Assembly (NCBI RefSeq): GCF_000410515.1
Contig: NC_021500.1
Span: 3,720,001 to 3,784,000 of the forward strand
Direction of reading: 5' to 3'
Source: Enterobacter sp. R4-368
GTDB taxonomy: Bacteria > Pseudomonadota > Gammaproteobacteria > Enterobacterales > Enterobacteriaceae
Length of the DNA stretch: 64,000 nucleotides
Part shown: piece by piece, positions 16,693 through 24,336 of the stretch
Layout: every line of letters begins with the position of its first letter
Numbering within the stretch: position 1 is the first letter of the stretch
Translations under genes and position numbers: made by a program
Notes under the pieces: model-generated
Databases searched by the model: none
Seen by the model: only the letters and a program-made list of their open reading frames with translations
What the model was told of the DNA's origin: nothing

Positions 16693-16734
16693 GTTTTGCC
16701 TCGTCTGGTCGGCTTTCTGGTATACCACACCCCT

Positions 16735-17631
16735 TTATTTATCGCGAAAGGCATTATGCAATAGCCGCCACATATGGTGGGCGGCTGGCGTAAAACGCCG
16801 ATCGGAGCTGCGCAGCAGGTGGCACTGAGCGCTACTGGCGACAGGATGATCGAGCGGTACAGCGACCAGCGCACCAAGGCGAATGGGATCGGCGGCGGCA
16901 TAAGCGGTCATAAACGAGATGCCCAATCCCGCCTGGCTTAGCCCCATCGCGGTGGAGAACTGGTTGCAGCGATACGCTGGATGAAATTGCAAACCCTGGC
17001 TTTTGAACATGGCATTCATATGGCGTTGCAGGCCGAAATTTTCCGTCAGGGCTATTAATGGATAGTCGACCAGCTCTTCAATGGTGATGCTTTGCCGCTG
17101 CGCGATAGGGTGCTGTGGCGAGACCACGGCGCAAATCGGCCCCCACTGAAAGCTGTGGCGCTTGAGTTCCGGCGAACCGATTGGGCCAAAGGCCAGCGCC
17201 ATATCCGCTTCGCCGCTGACGATGTCATTGAGCATCTCCTGCATGCTGCCCACCACAATATCGACAAAAACCTGCGGGTACGACTTGGCAAACTCACGCA
17301 TTACCCCTTCGATAAAGGCGGTGATCAGCCCACCGCCAATGCGCACCGAGATGGTGCCGCCGCGCATATGGCGCAGATCTTTTAACTGGCTTTCCAGCTT
17401 TTCGCGTCGCTGGCGGCTGGCAAAATAGTCTTCCGCCAGCAGGCGTCCCGCTTCGGTTAATACCACGTTACGCCCGCGCCGCTCCAGCAACGGAAGTTGT
17501 AGCGCACGCTCCAGTTGCGCGATCTGGCGGCTGACCACGGACGGGTTAACACCCAGGATATCCGCTGCGCGACGGATCCCACCCTGGTTACCCACTTCAT
17601 ATAAATAACCCACCTGCTTGTCCTGGAACAT
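16735..17631 (-). CDS. LysR-family regulator divergent from yjiH-yjiG
   Basis: 298 aa from the ATG at 17631, placed nine bases after AAGGA; an ATG three codons earlier lies directly against that site and is less likely. An HTH at about 12-60 (GGIRRAADILGVNPSVVSRQ) precedes a substrate-binding domain. It is divergent from the yjiHG-M20 operon, the usual arrangement of a LysR activator and its target. The effector is unknown; a dipeptide or N-acyl amino acid would fit the downstream peptidase. Confidence 0.85.
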   Translation of the reverse strand: MFQDKQVGYLYEVGNQGGIRRAADILGVNPSVVSRQIAQLERALQLPLLERRGRNVVLTEAGRLLAEDYFASRQRREKLESQLKDLRHMRGGTISVRIGGGLITAFIEGVMREFAKSYPQVFVDIVVGSMQEMLNDIVSGEADMALAFGPIGSPELKRHSFQWGPICAVVSPQHPIAQRQSITIEELVDYPLIALTENFGLQRHMNAMFKSQGLQFHPAYRCNQFSTAMGLSQAGLGISFMTAYAAADPIRLGALVAVPLDHPVASSAQCHLLRSSDRRFTPAAHHMWRLLHNAFRDK

Positions 17632-18008
17632 TCGCCACATTCCTTTTCAACTGTTGACCTGAAAGCAACAATAACATCAATAAGCGGATATTTATCATCC
17701 AGATTGAATAGTGATAATCAAATTAACCGCCCTGTTTTGTGAGTGAAAGAAAGTGAAAAACTGAATCTGCATTTTTGCACCAAAAGGGTGCCCGATAACG
17801 GTGAGAAATTATTTTATTAGGATGTTCTTAATGCTTAATTAAATAATTTTTTAGTTACTTTGCTTTTAATTCTCGGTATTTCACGGGAAGGTTTTTTGTT
17901 GCGTAATAATTCGCAGTAAAAGGTTTTTATTTTAGCGTCGGGCTATTCAGGCACGGATCCTGCTTAGTAATAAGTCATTGTCATCTGATTATTTCAAAGA
18001 GAGATGTT
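17632..18008. other. Divergent promoter region, lysR / yjiH
   Basis: 377 bp, AT-rich and without open frames of interest. A small dyad GCACC-aaaag-GGTGC at 17777-17791 could be a LysR half-site pair. AAGAGAGAT precedes the yjiH ATG. Confidence 0.4.
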
Positions 18009-18692
18009 ATGAGTGAATCGAAAACGCTGGAGCAACCCGCGAAAGAGCACGCGGAAGAGTGGAAAGTCGGGCCTGGCGCCTGGATTTCGTTAGTGATTGT
18101 TCTGCTGGTTTTTTCCGGCTTCTTTTTCAAAGTCGAGGGGATGGCGTGGCTGGGCGCGTTTGACTTCACCACGCTGGGCGGCACGTTCGGCACGATGAAG
18201 ACACCGGAAACCAACACCTTTATCGGCAGCGGCGGCATCAGCGCGAAGGCCGGTTTCTTGTTCGCGCTGTCGCTGGTGCCAACGGTCATGCTGGCGCTGG
18301 GGTTGCTGGAGATTTTTACCCATTACGGCGCGATCCGCGCGGCGCATAAATTGCTGACACCCTTGCTTAAACCGCTGCTGGGTATTCCGGGCTATACGGG
18401 GCTGGCGCTGATTACCGACCTGCAAAGTACCGATGCCGGGGCGGCATTAACCAAAGAGTTATACGACAGCGATAAAATTACCCGTAAAGACGTGGTGATT
18501 ATGGGGTCGTGGCAATATTCCGGCGCGGGCTTAATCAATAACTATTTTTCGATTGGCTCAGCGATGTTCGCGTCATTAACTATCCCGATTATTGTTCCGC
18601 TGGTTTTAATGTTTGTCCTTAAATTCGTGGGCGCAGCCGTGGTTCGTCTGGCATTAAATACTGTTTATAAGCGAGATTTCGACAATGAATAA
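18009..18692 (+). CDS. yjiH: Nucleoside-recognition/spore-maturation-A-like membrane protein YjiH
   Basis: 227 aa, matching E. coli YjiH. About five membrane segments carry the Gate/nucleoside-recognition motifs GYTGLALITDLQSTDAG and GSWQYSGAGLINNYFS. YjiH and YjiG are the two halves of a SpmA/SpmB-like transporter and always occur together. The gene overlaps yjiG by 8 bp, which argues for a stoichiometric complex. The operon neighbour, an M20 amidohydrolase, suggests uptake of an N-blocked amino acid or dipeptide. Confidence 0.9.
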   Translation: MSESKTLEQPAKEHAEEWKVGPGAWISLVIVLLVFSGFFFKVEGMAWLGAFDFTTLGGTFGTMKTPETNTFIGSGGISAKAGFLFALSLVPTVMLALGLLEIFTHYGAIRAAHKLLTPLLKPLLGIPGYTGLALITDLQSTDAGAALTKELYDSDKITRKDVVIMGSWQYSGAGLINNYFSIGSAMFASLTIPIIVPLVLMFVLKFVGAAVVRLALNTVYKRDFDNE

Positions 18693-19152
18693 TTCCGCAA
18701 AAGTCTCTGGTAATCCGTTCGATATTTTCGTTATTGGTGCGCGTAAGGGTTTTAATATTGCCATTAATAATCTGATGCCGAATGTATTAATGGCCTACGT
18801 AATCGCCGAAATGCTCAATTTACTCGGCGTGATGCAGATTATTGGCCATCTTTGCGCGCCGTTAATGGGGCTGTTCGGCCTGCCGGGGGAAGCGATTACC
18901 GTGTTGCTCACCGCCTGGCTTTCGTCTTCTGCGGGAACCGGCGTGGCGGTCAGCCTGCTGAGCAAAGGCCAGCTTGATATGGGGCAAATCACCATTCTCG
19001 CGCCCGCCATCTTTTTAATGGGTTCGCAGCTACAGTATATGGGCCGCCTGTTGGGCGTAGCCGATGTGCCGAAGAAGTACTGGCCGTTACTGATGGCGGT
19101 CAGCATTCTCAATGCCGTAATCGCCATGCTGATTATGCGCGTTATTGCCTGA
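18685..19152 (+). CDS. yjiG: SpmB-like membrane protein YjiG
   Basis: 155 aa (E. coli YjiG is 153). It has four membrane segments, with the Gate motif LTAWLSSSAGTGVAVSLLSKG in the centre. It should pair with YjiH in the inner membrane. It ends 17 bp before the GTG start of the peptidase gene, so the three genes form an operon. Confidence 0.9.
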   Translation: MNNSAKVSGNPFDIFVIGARKGFNIAINNLMPNVLMAYVIAEMLNLLGVMQIIGHLCAPLMGLFGLPGEAITVLLTAWLSSSAGTGVAVSLLSKGQLDMGQITILAPAIFLMGSQLQYMGRLLGVADVPKKYWPLLMAVSILNAVIAMLIMRVIA

Positions 19153-19169
19153 GTACCAAGGAGTAAGAC

Positions 19170-20273
19170 GTGTCACGCACACTTGAGCATTTTAATTACC
19201 TGCATCAGATCCCGGAACTCGGGTTCGAAGAGTATAAAACCTCCGCTTATATCGCCGGGGTACTGGAGGCGGCGGGCTATCAGGTCACGCGCCAGGTCAA
19301 TAACACAACCGGCATTGTCGCGGTGCTGGACAGCGGTAAACCGGGGCCAGTGCTGGCGCTGCGCGCCGATATGGATGCGCTCGGGCATATCATTGACGGT
19401 GAGCATGTCGCGCGCCACACCTGTGGGCACGATGGGCACTCCACGGTGGTGTTGACCACCGCGCAGGAAGTGATCGCCGAAGGAGTAGTAAAAAAAGGCA
19501 AGCTGAAGTTCATCTTCCAGCCCGCGGAGGAACTGGGTACCGGGGCGATTGCGCTGACGGAGGCTGGCGTGCTGGACGATGTCGACATGCTGCTTGGTTT
19601 CCACTTGCGTCCGCTGGAAGAGTGCCCGATGGGCCAGGCGGTGCCAGCCATGTATTACTCGGCGTCTGCCACGGTGGAAGTAGTGTTCCACGGCAAAGCG
19701 GCACATGCGGCGCGGCCCCACTTAGGTGTGAACGCGCTGGACGCCGCCGCCCACGCAGTGCAGGCGGTAAACGGCATTCATCTTGCGCCATCGCTCACCT
19801 GGAGCGCGAAAGCGACGCGCTTTCTCTGTGACGCCGGGGTGACCAACTCAATTCCTGATAAAGCACTGGTGTGCTGGGATTTGCGTGCGGCGGAAAACGA
19901 CGCCATGACTGCGTTAAAACCGCAGGTATTGCGCGCGATTGAAAGCAGTGCGGCGGCATACGGCGCACGGGCTGAGATCCGCATTCTGAAAGAGATGCCT
20001 GCGGCGATCATTGATGACGAGGCAACTGAGGTGGTTTCCCGCGCGATTCACAGCGTGTTTGGCGATGCGGGGCTGACCGCGCCAAAATCCACACCCGGCA
20101 GCGAAGACTTTTTCCACTACCTGCGCCTGCGCCCACAGGTGAAAGGCGGTTTCTGGGGGCTCGGTGCCAACCTGCTGCCGGGTCTGCATCACCCGGAGAT
20201 GCACTTTGACCGCGACGCGCTGGCGCTCGGCGTGAAAGTGTTTAAAGCCTGCGTGCAGGATGTGCTGGGCTGA
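19170..20273 (+). CDS. M20D-family amidohydrolase/aminoacylase
   Basis: 367 aa from GTG 19170, with AAGGAG upstream. Dinuclear-metal ligands are visible in ALRADMDAL, HTCGHDGHS (Cys and His), PAEELGTGA (Glu pair) and HHPEMHFD (final His). The dimerisation domain sits at about 165-275 and starts VEVVFHGKAAHAARPHLGVN. Relatives hydrolyse N-acetyl or N-acyl amino acids and indole-acetyl conjugates. In E. coli K-12 the yjiHG operon carries iadA (isoaspartyl dipeptidase) at this place, so the transport partner is kept and the hydrolase differs. Confidence 0.88.
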   Translation: MSRTLEHFNYLHQIPELGFEEYKTSAYIAGVLEAAGYQVTRQVNNTTGIVAVLDSGKPGPVLALRADMDALGHIIDGEHVARHTCGHDGHSTVVLTTAQEVIAEGVVKKGKLKFIFQPAEELGTGAIALTEAGVLDDVDMLLGFHLRPLEECPMGQAVPAMYYSASATVEVVFHGKAAHAARPHLGVNALDAAAHAVQAVNGIHLAPSLTWSAKATRFLCDAGVTNSIPDKALVCWDLRAAENDAMTALKPQVLRAIESSAAAYGARAEIRILKEMPAAIIDDEATEVVSRAIHSVFGDAGLTAPKSTPGSEDFFHYLRLRPQVKGGFWGLGANLLPGLHHPEMHFDRDALALGVKVFKACVQDVLG

Positions 20274-20275
20274 TT

Positions 20276-20791
20276 TTATGGCTTCCAGCGGCGCAGCGTG
20301 GTCTCCTGTTCATAGGGCATCGGCATGGGCCAGGTAATAAACTCGACGATGCTGCCCCAGGGCGTGCGGCCATAGCAAAAGCAGTTTCCTGCGCCTTTCT
20401 CCATGGGAAAACCTAGCGGCTGCGGCGTGGTAAATACCTCGCCGCCCGCTGTATCAAAGCGTTGCAGCGCAGCGCCGATATCATCGCTGTAGACCGCAAA
20501 ATGTTGCAGACCAAAATCGCTGGCCCGCAGCGGCTCGCGCTGGTCTGGCCCGTGCATTTCGAAGAGTTCGATGCCGGGGCCGTGCTGAAGTTTAAACATG
20601 CGTATCGCTTTGATAGTCGTGCCTGGCGCCAGGCGTAGCGTTTTTTGCTGCGCCTCGTTATCAAGGTTCTTATCTTCTGGCGCGACGGATTGATAAATCA
20701 GCTCCGCCCCCAGCGCGTCAATCAGAAAACAGGTCGCCTCTTCAATATCCGGGACGGTGATACCAATATGATCGATGCCGCGAATGCTCAT
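20276..20791 (-). CDS. VOC-family (glyoxalase/dioxygenase-like) protein
   Basis: 171 aa with two beta-alpha-beta-beta-beta units: IDHIGITVPDIEEA near the N-terminus and GLQHFAVYSDDIGAALQRF in the second half. Metal ligands His8, His96 and a Glu near the C-terminus (GSIVEFITW) fit a lactoylglutathione-lyase or epimerase-like VOC enzyme. It is convergent with the M20 gene (2 bp between stops). Substrate unknown. Confidence 0.8.
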   Translation of the reverse strand: MSIRGIDHIGITVPDIEEATCFLIDALGAELIYQSVAPEDKNLDNEAQQKTLRLAPGTTIKAIRMFKLQHGPGIELFEMHGPDQREPLRASDFGLQHFAVYSDDIGAALQRFDTAGGEVFTTPQPLGFPMEKGAGNCFCYGRTPWGSIVEFITWPMPMPYEQETTLRRWKP

Positions 20792-20986
20792 GTTCCCTCC
20801 TGTTAATGGCTCTTTTTAAAGCATAGAACAGATGCGTGGAGTGTTTTTGCTGGTTAGTCGTGAAAAACATTTCGGTGGTAGTTATTTTTTTAATTTATTG
20901 CATCAATAAAGATAGAGAATCGCAGTATTTACCGATATCGGCACTGATACTGGATTGTTTGAATAATATTGCTCAATATAATCAGG

Positions 20987-21008
20987 GCCCCGATTAGATG
21001 CTCGGGGC
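20987..21008. terminator. GC-rich hairpin at the 3' end of the symE relic
   Basis: Perfect 7-bp stem GCCCCGA/TCGGGGC (20987-20993 and 21002-21008) with an eight-base loop, starting one base beyond the symE relic stop. Read rightward it is followed by ATTATTTT. Read leftward the T tract is poor, so its direction is uncertain. Confidence 0.5.
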
Positions 21009-21009
21009 A

Positions 21010-21120
21010 TTATTTTGCGGCGATAGCAATACAGCCGTTCGTAACCTTAATACCTACCTTCGCATCGATTTTAAAATCCGCTTTCTCCAGCCAGTCACCC
21101 ACTAAACGAATTGCCGGAGA
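21010..21120 (-). pseudogene. symE: SymE-type toxin, C-terminal remnant
   Basis: Read leftward, a stop (TAA 21121-21123) is followed by 36 sense codons: SPAIRLVGDWLEKADF, then KIDAKVGIKVTNGCIAIAAK and TAA at 21010-21012. This matches the AbrB-fold C-terminal half of SymE (about 110 aa when intact), with its WLEKAGF and VxVxxGCIxI patterns. The N-terminal half, including a start codon in frame, is missing. In E. coli symE encodes an SOS-induced toxin in the hsd-mcr restriction block located between yjiS and yjiA, the equivalent chromosomal interval. I infer a decayed remnant of that block. Confidence 0.65.
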
Positions 21121-21219
21121 TTACAATGTTTTTTTTGGATGAGTTGTCACTTAACTGACTGTTAAATTTATTTTTTTAAAGGGGGGCTGATTCAACATAA
21201 ACCATAGAGACTGCAAAAC

Positions 21220-21295
21220 AGTCATGACCACTATTCCTTGTCAATAGAGATTGTGATTAGCGGTGCGGATGTGCGCCAACGCATTCACACTCAAA
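21220..21295 (+). ncRNA. symR: SymR-like antisense RNA segment (relic)
   Basis: From AGTCATGACCACTATT (21220) the sequence continues through ATTGTGATTAGCGGTGCG (21250-21267) and ends in an imperfect hairpin up to CACAC. From memory this resembles E. coli SymR, including the CTATT...AATAG small stem and the GATTGTGATTAGCG core. It lies on the strand opposite symE and on its 5' side, as expected of SymR. Since symE is truncated, the RNA may be a non-functional leftover. The following 275 bp up to the aldehyde dehydrogenase gene (21296-21570) are AT-rich and show no gene. Confidence 0.45.
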
Positions 21296-21570
21296 ACAGG
21301 TACCAAACACCAGGAAATAAAATCAAAATCCACATGTAAACATGTAAATAGACTGAAAAGTAATGCAATGAAGTCCGAAAAAATAAAGTGAGGATGTTCA
21401 TTTTTTATTATAACTAATGCTTCTGCAGCGTTAATGTTAGTGCCATTTATAAAAGCACTATTTACTTTTTATTTTCTGTATCAGAAACGTCTGTATATAC
21501 CCAACTTTACTTTCAGGCCCAGTCGTTTTTACTACCCTTATTACCCTAAGCAGTAAATAAGGAGACAAAT

Positions 21571-22941
21571 ATGGCTTACCAGACAGTGAATCCTTTTAAC
21601 AACCAGCTCATTAAAGAGTATCCCAATCATAGCGACGCCGATATCGAAGTGGCGTTACGTCAGGCCGATGCGCTGTATCACTCGTCCTGGTCTAAGGGAA
21701 ATATTGAACAGCGGTTGCCGATACTGCATAAACTTGCCGATCTGTTGGAAAACCAGCAGGAAGAACTGGCGAAAATCGCCAGCCGGGAGATGGGCAAGTT
21801 AATTGAGCAGAGCCGCAGCGAAGTGAAGATTTGCGCGCAGATAGCCCGTTACTACGCGGATAACGCGAAACAATTCCTGGCGCCCGTTAAGTATGAAACG
21901 GCGCTGGGAGAGGCGTGGGTGGAGCATCATCCGATCGGCGTGATTATGGCGGTGGAACCGTGGAACTTCCCTTATTACCAGCTGATGCGTGTACTGGCAC
22001 CAAATCTGGCTGCCGGTAACCCGGTTATCTGTAAACATGCCAGCATCGTGCCGCAGTGCGCAGAAACCTTTGCGCAGCTGGTGCGCGAAGCGGGCGCACC
22101 GGAAGGTGCGTGGACGAACCTGTTTATCTCGTCCGATCAGGTTTCGGCAATCATTGCCGATCCGCGTGTGCAAGGTGCAGCGTTGACCGGATCGGAAAAA
22201 GCCGGTAGCGCGGTGGCGGCTCAGGCGGCGAAACACATCAAGAAATCGACGCTGGAGCTTGGCGGTAACGACGTATTTATCGTGCTGGACGATGCGGATC
22301 TGGAAAACGCGGTTGAGACTGGTGTGCAAGCGCGTCTGGCGAACGCCGGGCAGGTCTGTACCGCCGCGAAACGCTTTATTATTCATCAGGATATTGCCGA
22401 TCAGTTCCTGCGTAAGTTCACCGAGGCTTTCCAGCAGGTGAAAATGGGCGACCCGCAGGATGAAAGCACCACACTTGGTCCGCTCTCCTCGAAAGAGGCG
22501 CTCAATACATTGAGCAAACAGGTGAGTGAAGCGGTACAAAACGGGGCAAAACTGCACTTCGGCGGCAAACCAGCGAACAGCGAAGGCAACTTCTTCGAAC
22601 CCACGATTTTGACGCACATTACGCGCGACAACCCGGCCTATTATGACGAGTTCTTTGGCCCGGTGGCGCAAATTTATGTGGTGAATAATGATGAAGAAGC
22701 GGTACGCCTGGCTAACGATTCACACTATGGCCTTGGCGGAGCCATCTTCAGCCGCAACATTCAGCGTGCCAAACAGATGGCGTCACGCATTGAAACCGGC
22801 ATGGTCTATATCAACTGGCTGACGGATACCGCCGCTGAGTTGCCTTTCGGCGGGGTGAAACGATCCGGGTTCGGTCGCGAGCTGTCTGATTTAGGCATCA
22901 AAGAATTTGTGAATCAGAAGCTGGTGGTGGTACGCCAGTAA
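21571..22941 (+). CDS. NAD(P)-dependent aldehyde dehydrogenase, succinate-semialdehyde type (Sad/YneI-like)
   Basis: 456 aa, close to the 462 of E. coli Sad. The catalytic Cys263 lies in [11 protein letters not shown], the general base Glu229 in STLELGGND, and the Rossmann glycine motif in [12 protein letters not shown]. The tail [20 protein letters not shown] is typical of the succinate-semialdehyde group. AAGGAG lies eight bases before the ATG. It stands alone; the GABA shunt or degradation of an amino-derived aldehyde is likely. Exact substrate not provable from sequence. Confidence 0.85.
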   Translation: MAYQTVNPFNNQLIKEYPNHSDADIEVALRQADALYHSSWSKGNIEQRLPILHKLADLLENQQEELAKIASREMGKLIEQSRSEVKICAQIARYYADNAKQFLAPVKYETALGEAWVEHHPIGVIMAVEPWNFPYYQLMRVLAPNLAAGNPVICKHASIVPQCAETFAQLVREAGAPEGAWTNLFISSDQVSAIIADPRVQGAALTGSEKAGSAVAAQAAKHIKKSTLELGGNDVFIVLDDADLENAVETGVQARLANAGQVCTAAKRFIIHQDIADQFLRKFTEAFQQVKMGDPQDESTTLGPLSSKEALNTLSKQVSEAVQNGAKLHFGGKPANSEGNFFEPTILTHITRDNPAYYDEFFGPVAQIYVVNNDEEAVRLANDSHYGLGGAIFSRNIQRAKQMASRIETGMVYINWLTDTAAELPFGGVKRSGFGRELSDLGIKEFVNQKLVVVRQ

Positions 22942-22953
22942 TGTTTAATCTTT

Positions 22954-22977
22954 CTTCCCCCTCGCCGGAGGGGGAAG
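22954..22977. terminator. Bidirectional terminator between the aldehyde dehydrogenase gene and yjiA
   Basis: Perfect 10-bp stem CTTCCCCCTC/GAGGGGGAAG with loop GCCG. It is placed 12 bp after the dehydrogenase stop and 9 bp before the yjiA stop, between convergent genes. A short T-run precedes the left arm. Confidence 0.7.
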
Positions 22978-22986
22978 CCGCAGGCG

Positions 22987-23943
22987 TTATTTCTTCAAAC
23001 CTGCAAATGCTGCTCTGATCTCATCTTCCGGTAGCTGTACGCCAATAAACACCAGTGTGCTGTGCGGCGCGTCGTCGCCCCACGGGCGATCCCAGTCTGC
23101 GCTGTAAAGGCGCTGTACGCCCTGGAACAGTAAGCGGTTTGGCTCGCCATCGATCCACAACATGCCTTTATAGCGCAGCAATTTTTCGGCAAAGCTCAGT
23201 AACAGGTTTTCCATTACGCGGGAGACGTCGCTGATATCCACGGGGTAATCCAGCTCGACCACTATTGAGTTGATGTCGTTTTGCTTGTCGGCGATAAAGT
23301 GAAAGCGCGGTTTTGCCGCCACCACGTTCTCTTCCAGCATAAAACCATTGGTATTAAACAGTTGCGCCAGCTCGATATCGCCATGCGTCACGGTATAAAC
23401 CGGCGCGCGGGCGTTGATGCGGCTTAAGCGTTCGCGCAGTTTTTCACACTCGCCTGCGACATCCGTTTTGGTCAGCAGAATACGGTCGGCATAACCCACT
23501 TGTGACTGTGCCAGCGTGAACTGATTCATCAGCTCATCGGCATGTACCGCATCGACCAGCGCAATGACGCCATCCAGCAGATAGCGCTGGCAAAGGATCT
23601 CATGGGCGAAAAAGGTTTGAATGATCGGCCCCGGATCGGCCATGCCGGTGCACTCAATTACCAGCCGATCAAAGGCGATATCGCCACGATCGAGGCTGTC
23701 GAGCAGATCCAGCAGCGCATCTTCCAGCTCATTGGATCGGCTACAGCAGATACAGCCATTGGTCAGGGTTTTTATTTGCGTGGCGCGATCGCCAATCAGT
23801 TGATCATCAACAGAAACTTCGCCGAATTCATTTTCGATAACGGCAATTTTGTAGCCGTGTTGCTCATTGAGGATATGGCGTAAGAGGGTGGTTTTGCCGG
23901 CGCCGAGAAAACCGGTCAACAACGTTACTGCAATCGGGGTCAT
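22987..23943 (-). CDS. yjiA: COG0523/CobW-family GTPase YjiA
   Basis: 318 aa, as in E. coli YjiA. Walker A GFLGAGKTT (11-19), the metal motif GCICC (Cys64, Cys66, Cys67), and DRLVIECTGMADP and LLTKTDV for switch and guanine recognition mark a G3E metallochaperone GTPase. The C-terminal CobW domain starts near 215. The start at 23941-23943 follows AGGAG. It is the last gene of btsT-yjiX-yjiA. Known biochemistry: it binds Zn, Co or Ni with GTPase modulation; the client protein is unknown. Confidence 0.93.
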   Translation of the reverse strand: MTPIAVTLLTGFLGAGKTTLLRHILNEQHGYKIAVIENEFGEVSVDDQLIGDRATQIKTLTNGCICCSRSNELEDALLDLLDSLDRGDIAFDRLVIECTGMADPGPIIQTFFAHEILCQRYLLDGVIALVDAVHADELMNQFTLAQSQVGYADRILLTKTDVAGECEKLRERLSRINARAPVYTVTHGDIELAQLFNTNGFMLEENVVAAKPRFHFIADKQNDINSIVVELDYPVDISDVSRVMENLLLSFAEKLLRYKGMLWIDGEPNRLLFQGVQRLYSADWDRPWGDDAPHSTLVFIGVQLPEDEIRAAFAGLKK

Positions 23944-23953
23944 AGATTCTCCT

Positions 23954-24157
23954 TTAGCAACAGCGGACACCGCCCTTGCCGTCTCCACCGTAACGCGCCT
24001 GCTGGCGTTCGCGGAAGAACGCTTCGTAAGTCATGTACGGCTTATCCGGATGGTTGGTTTTCATATGATCAACGTAGTTGTCATAGTCCGGGATGCCAAT
24101 CAGCATCTTTGCCGCCTGACCGAGGTATTTTTTGGCTTCGCCTAAGTTACCAAACAT
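23954..24157 (-). CDS. yjiX: YbdD/YjiX-family small protein YjiX
   Basis: 67 aa, [20 protein letters not shown] through [12 protein letters not shown], almost identical to E. coli YjiX. Its genes always follow CstA/BtsT-type pyruvate or peptide transporters, and YbdD-type proteins are needed for pyruvate uptake by CstA/BtsT. Two ATGs occur in tandem; the second (24157) gives the E. coli length. Confidence 0.92.
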   Translation of the reverse strand: MFGNLGEAKKYLGQAAKMLIGIPDYDNYVDHMKTNHPDKPYMTYEAFFRERQQARYGGDGKGGVRCC

Positions 24158-24262
24158 CATTCTTCTCAGATATATGTGAAGCCCGCAGAGGCAGGCTATT
24201 TTGCTTGCTATTTTGAACGGGCAGTGTTCAACCTGGCTGCGCCAATGACGCCTGCGAAACAG

Positions 24263-24290
24263 ATGTAACCACCCTCAACGGTGGTTACAT
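24263..24290. repeat. Strong stem-loop between btsT and yjiX
   Basis: Perfect 11-bp inverted repeat ATGTAACCACC/GGTGGTTACAT with a six-base loop (24263-24273 and 24280-24290). It lies in the 179-bp gap inside the btsT-yjiX-yjiA operon and lacks a T tract. It probably protects the btsT 3' end or sets differential expression of the distal genes. Confidence 0.65.
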
Positions 24291-24304
24291 CATCACGCGT
24301 TATA

Positions 24305-24330
24305 TGCCGGATGCGTAGCGTCATCCGGCA
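24305..24330. repeat. REP-like palindrome
   Basis: TGCCGGATG ... CATCCGGCA (24305-24313 and 24322-24330), the core of enterobacterial REP/BIME elements, sitting just beyond the btsT stop codon. REP elements there commonly stabilise upstream mRNA or bind gyrase or IHF. Confidence 0.75.
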
Positions 24331-24336
24331 ACTGGT

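Noticed and set aside
20792..20986. Possible small gene between the VOC gene and the symE relic
   Set aside because: Only AT-rich sequence with short frames lacking ribosome sites; nothing supportable.
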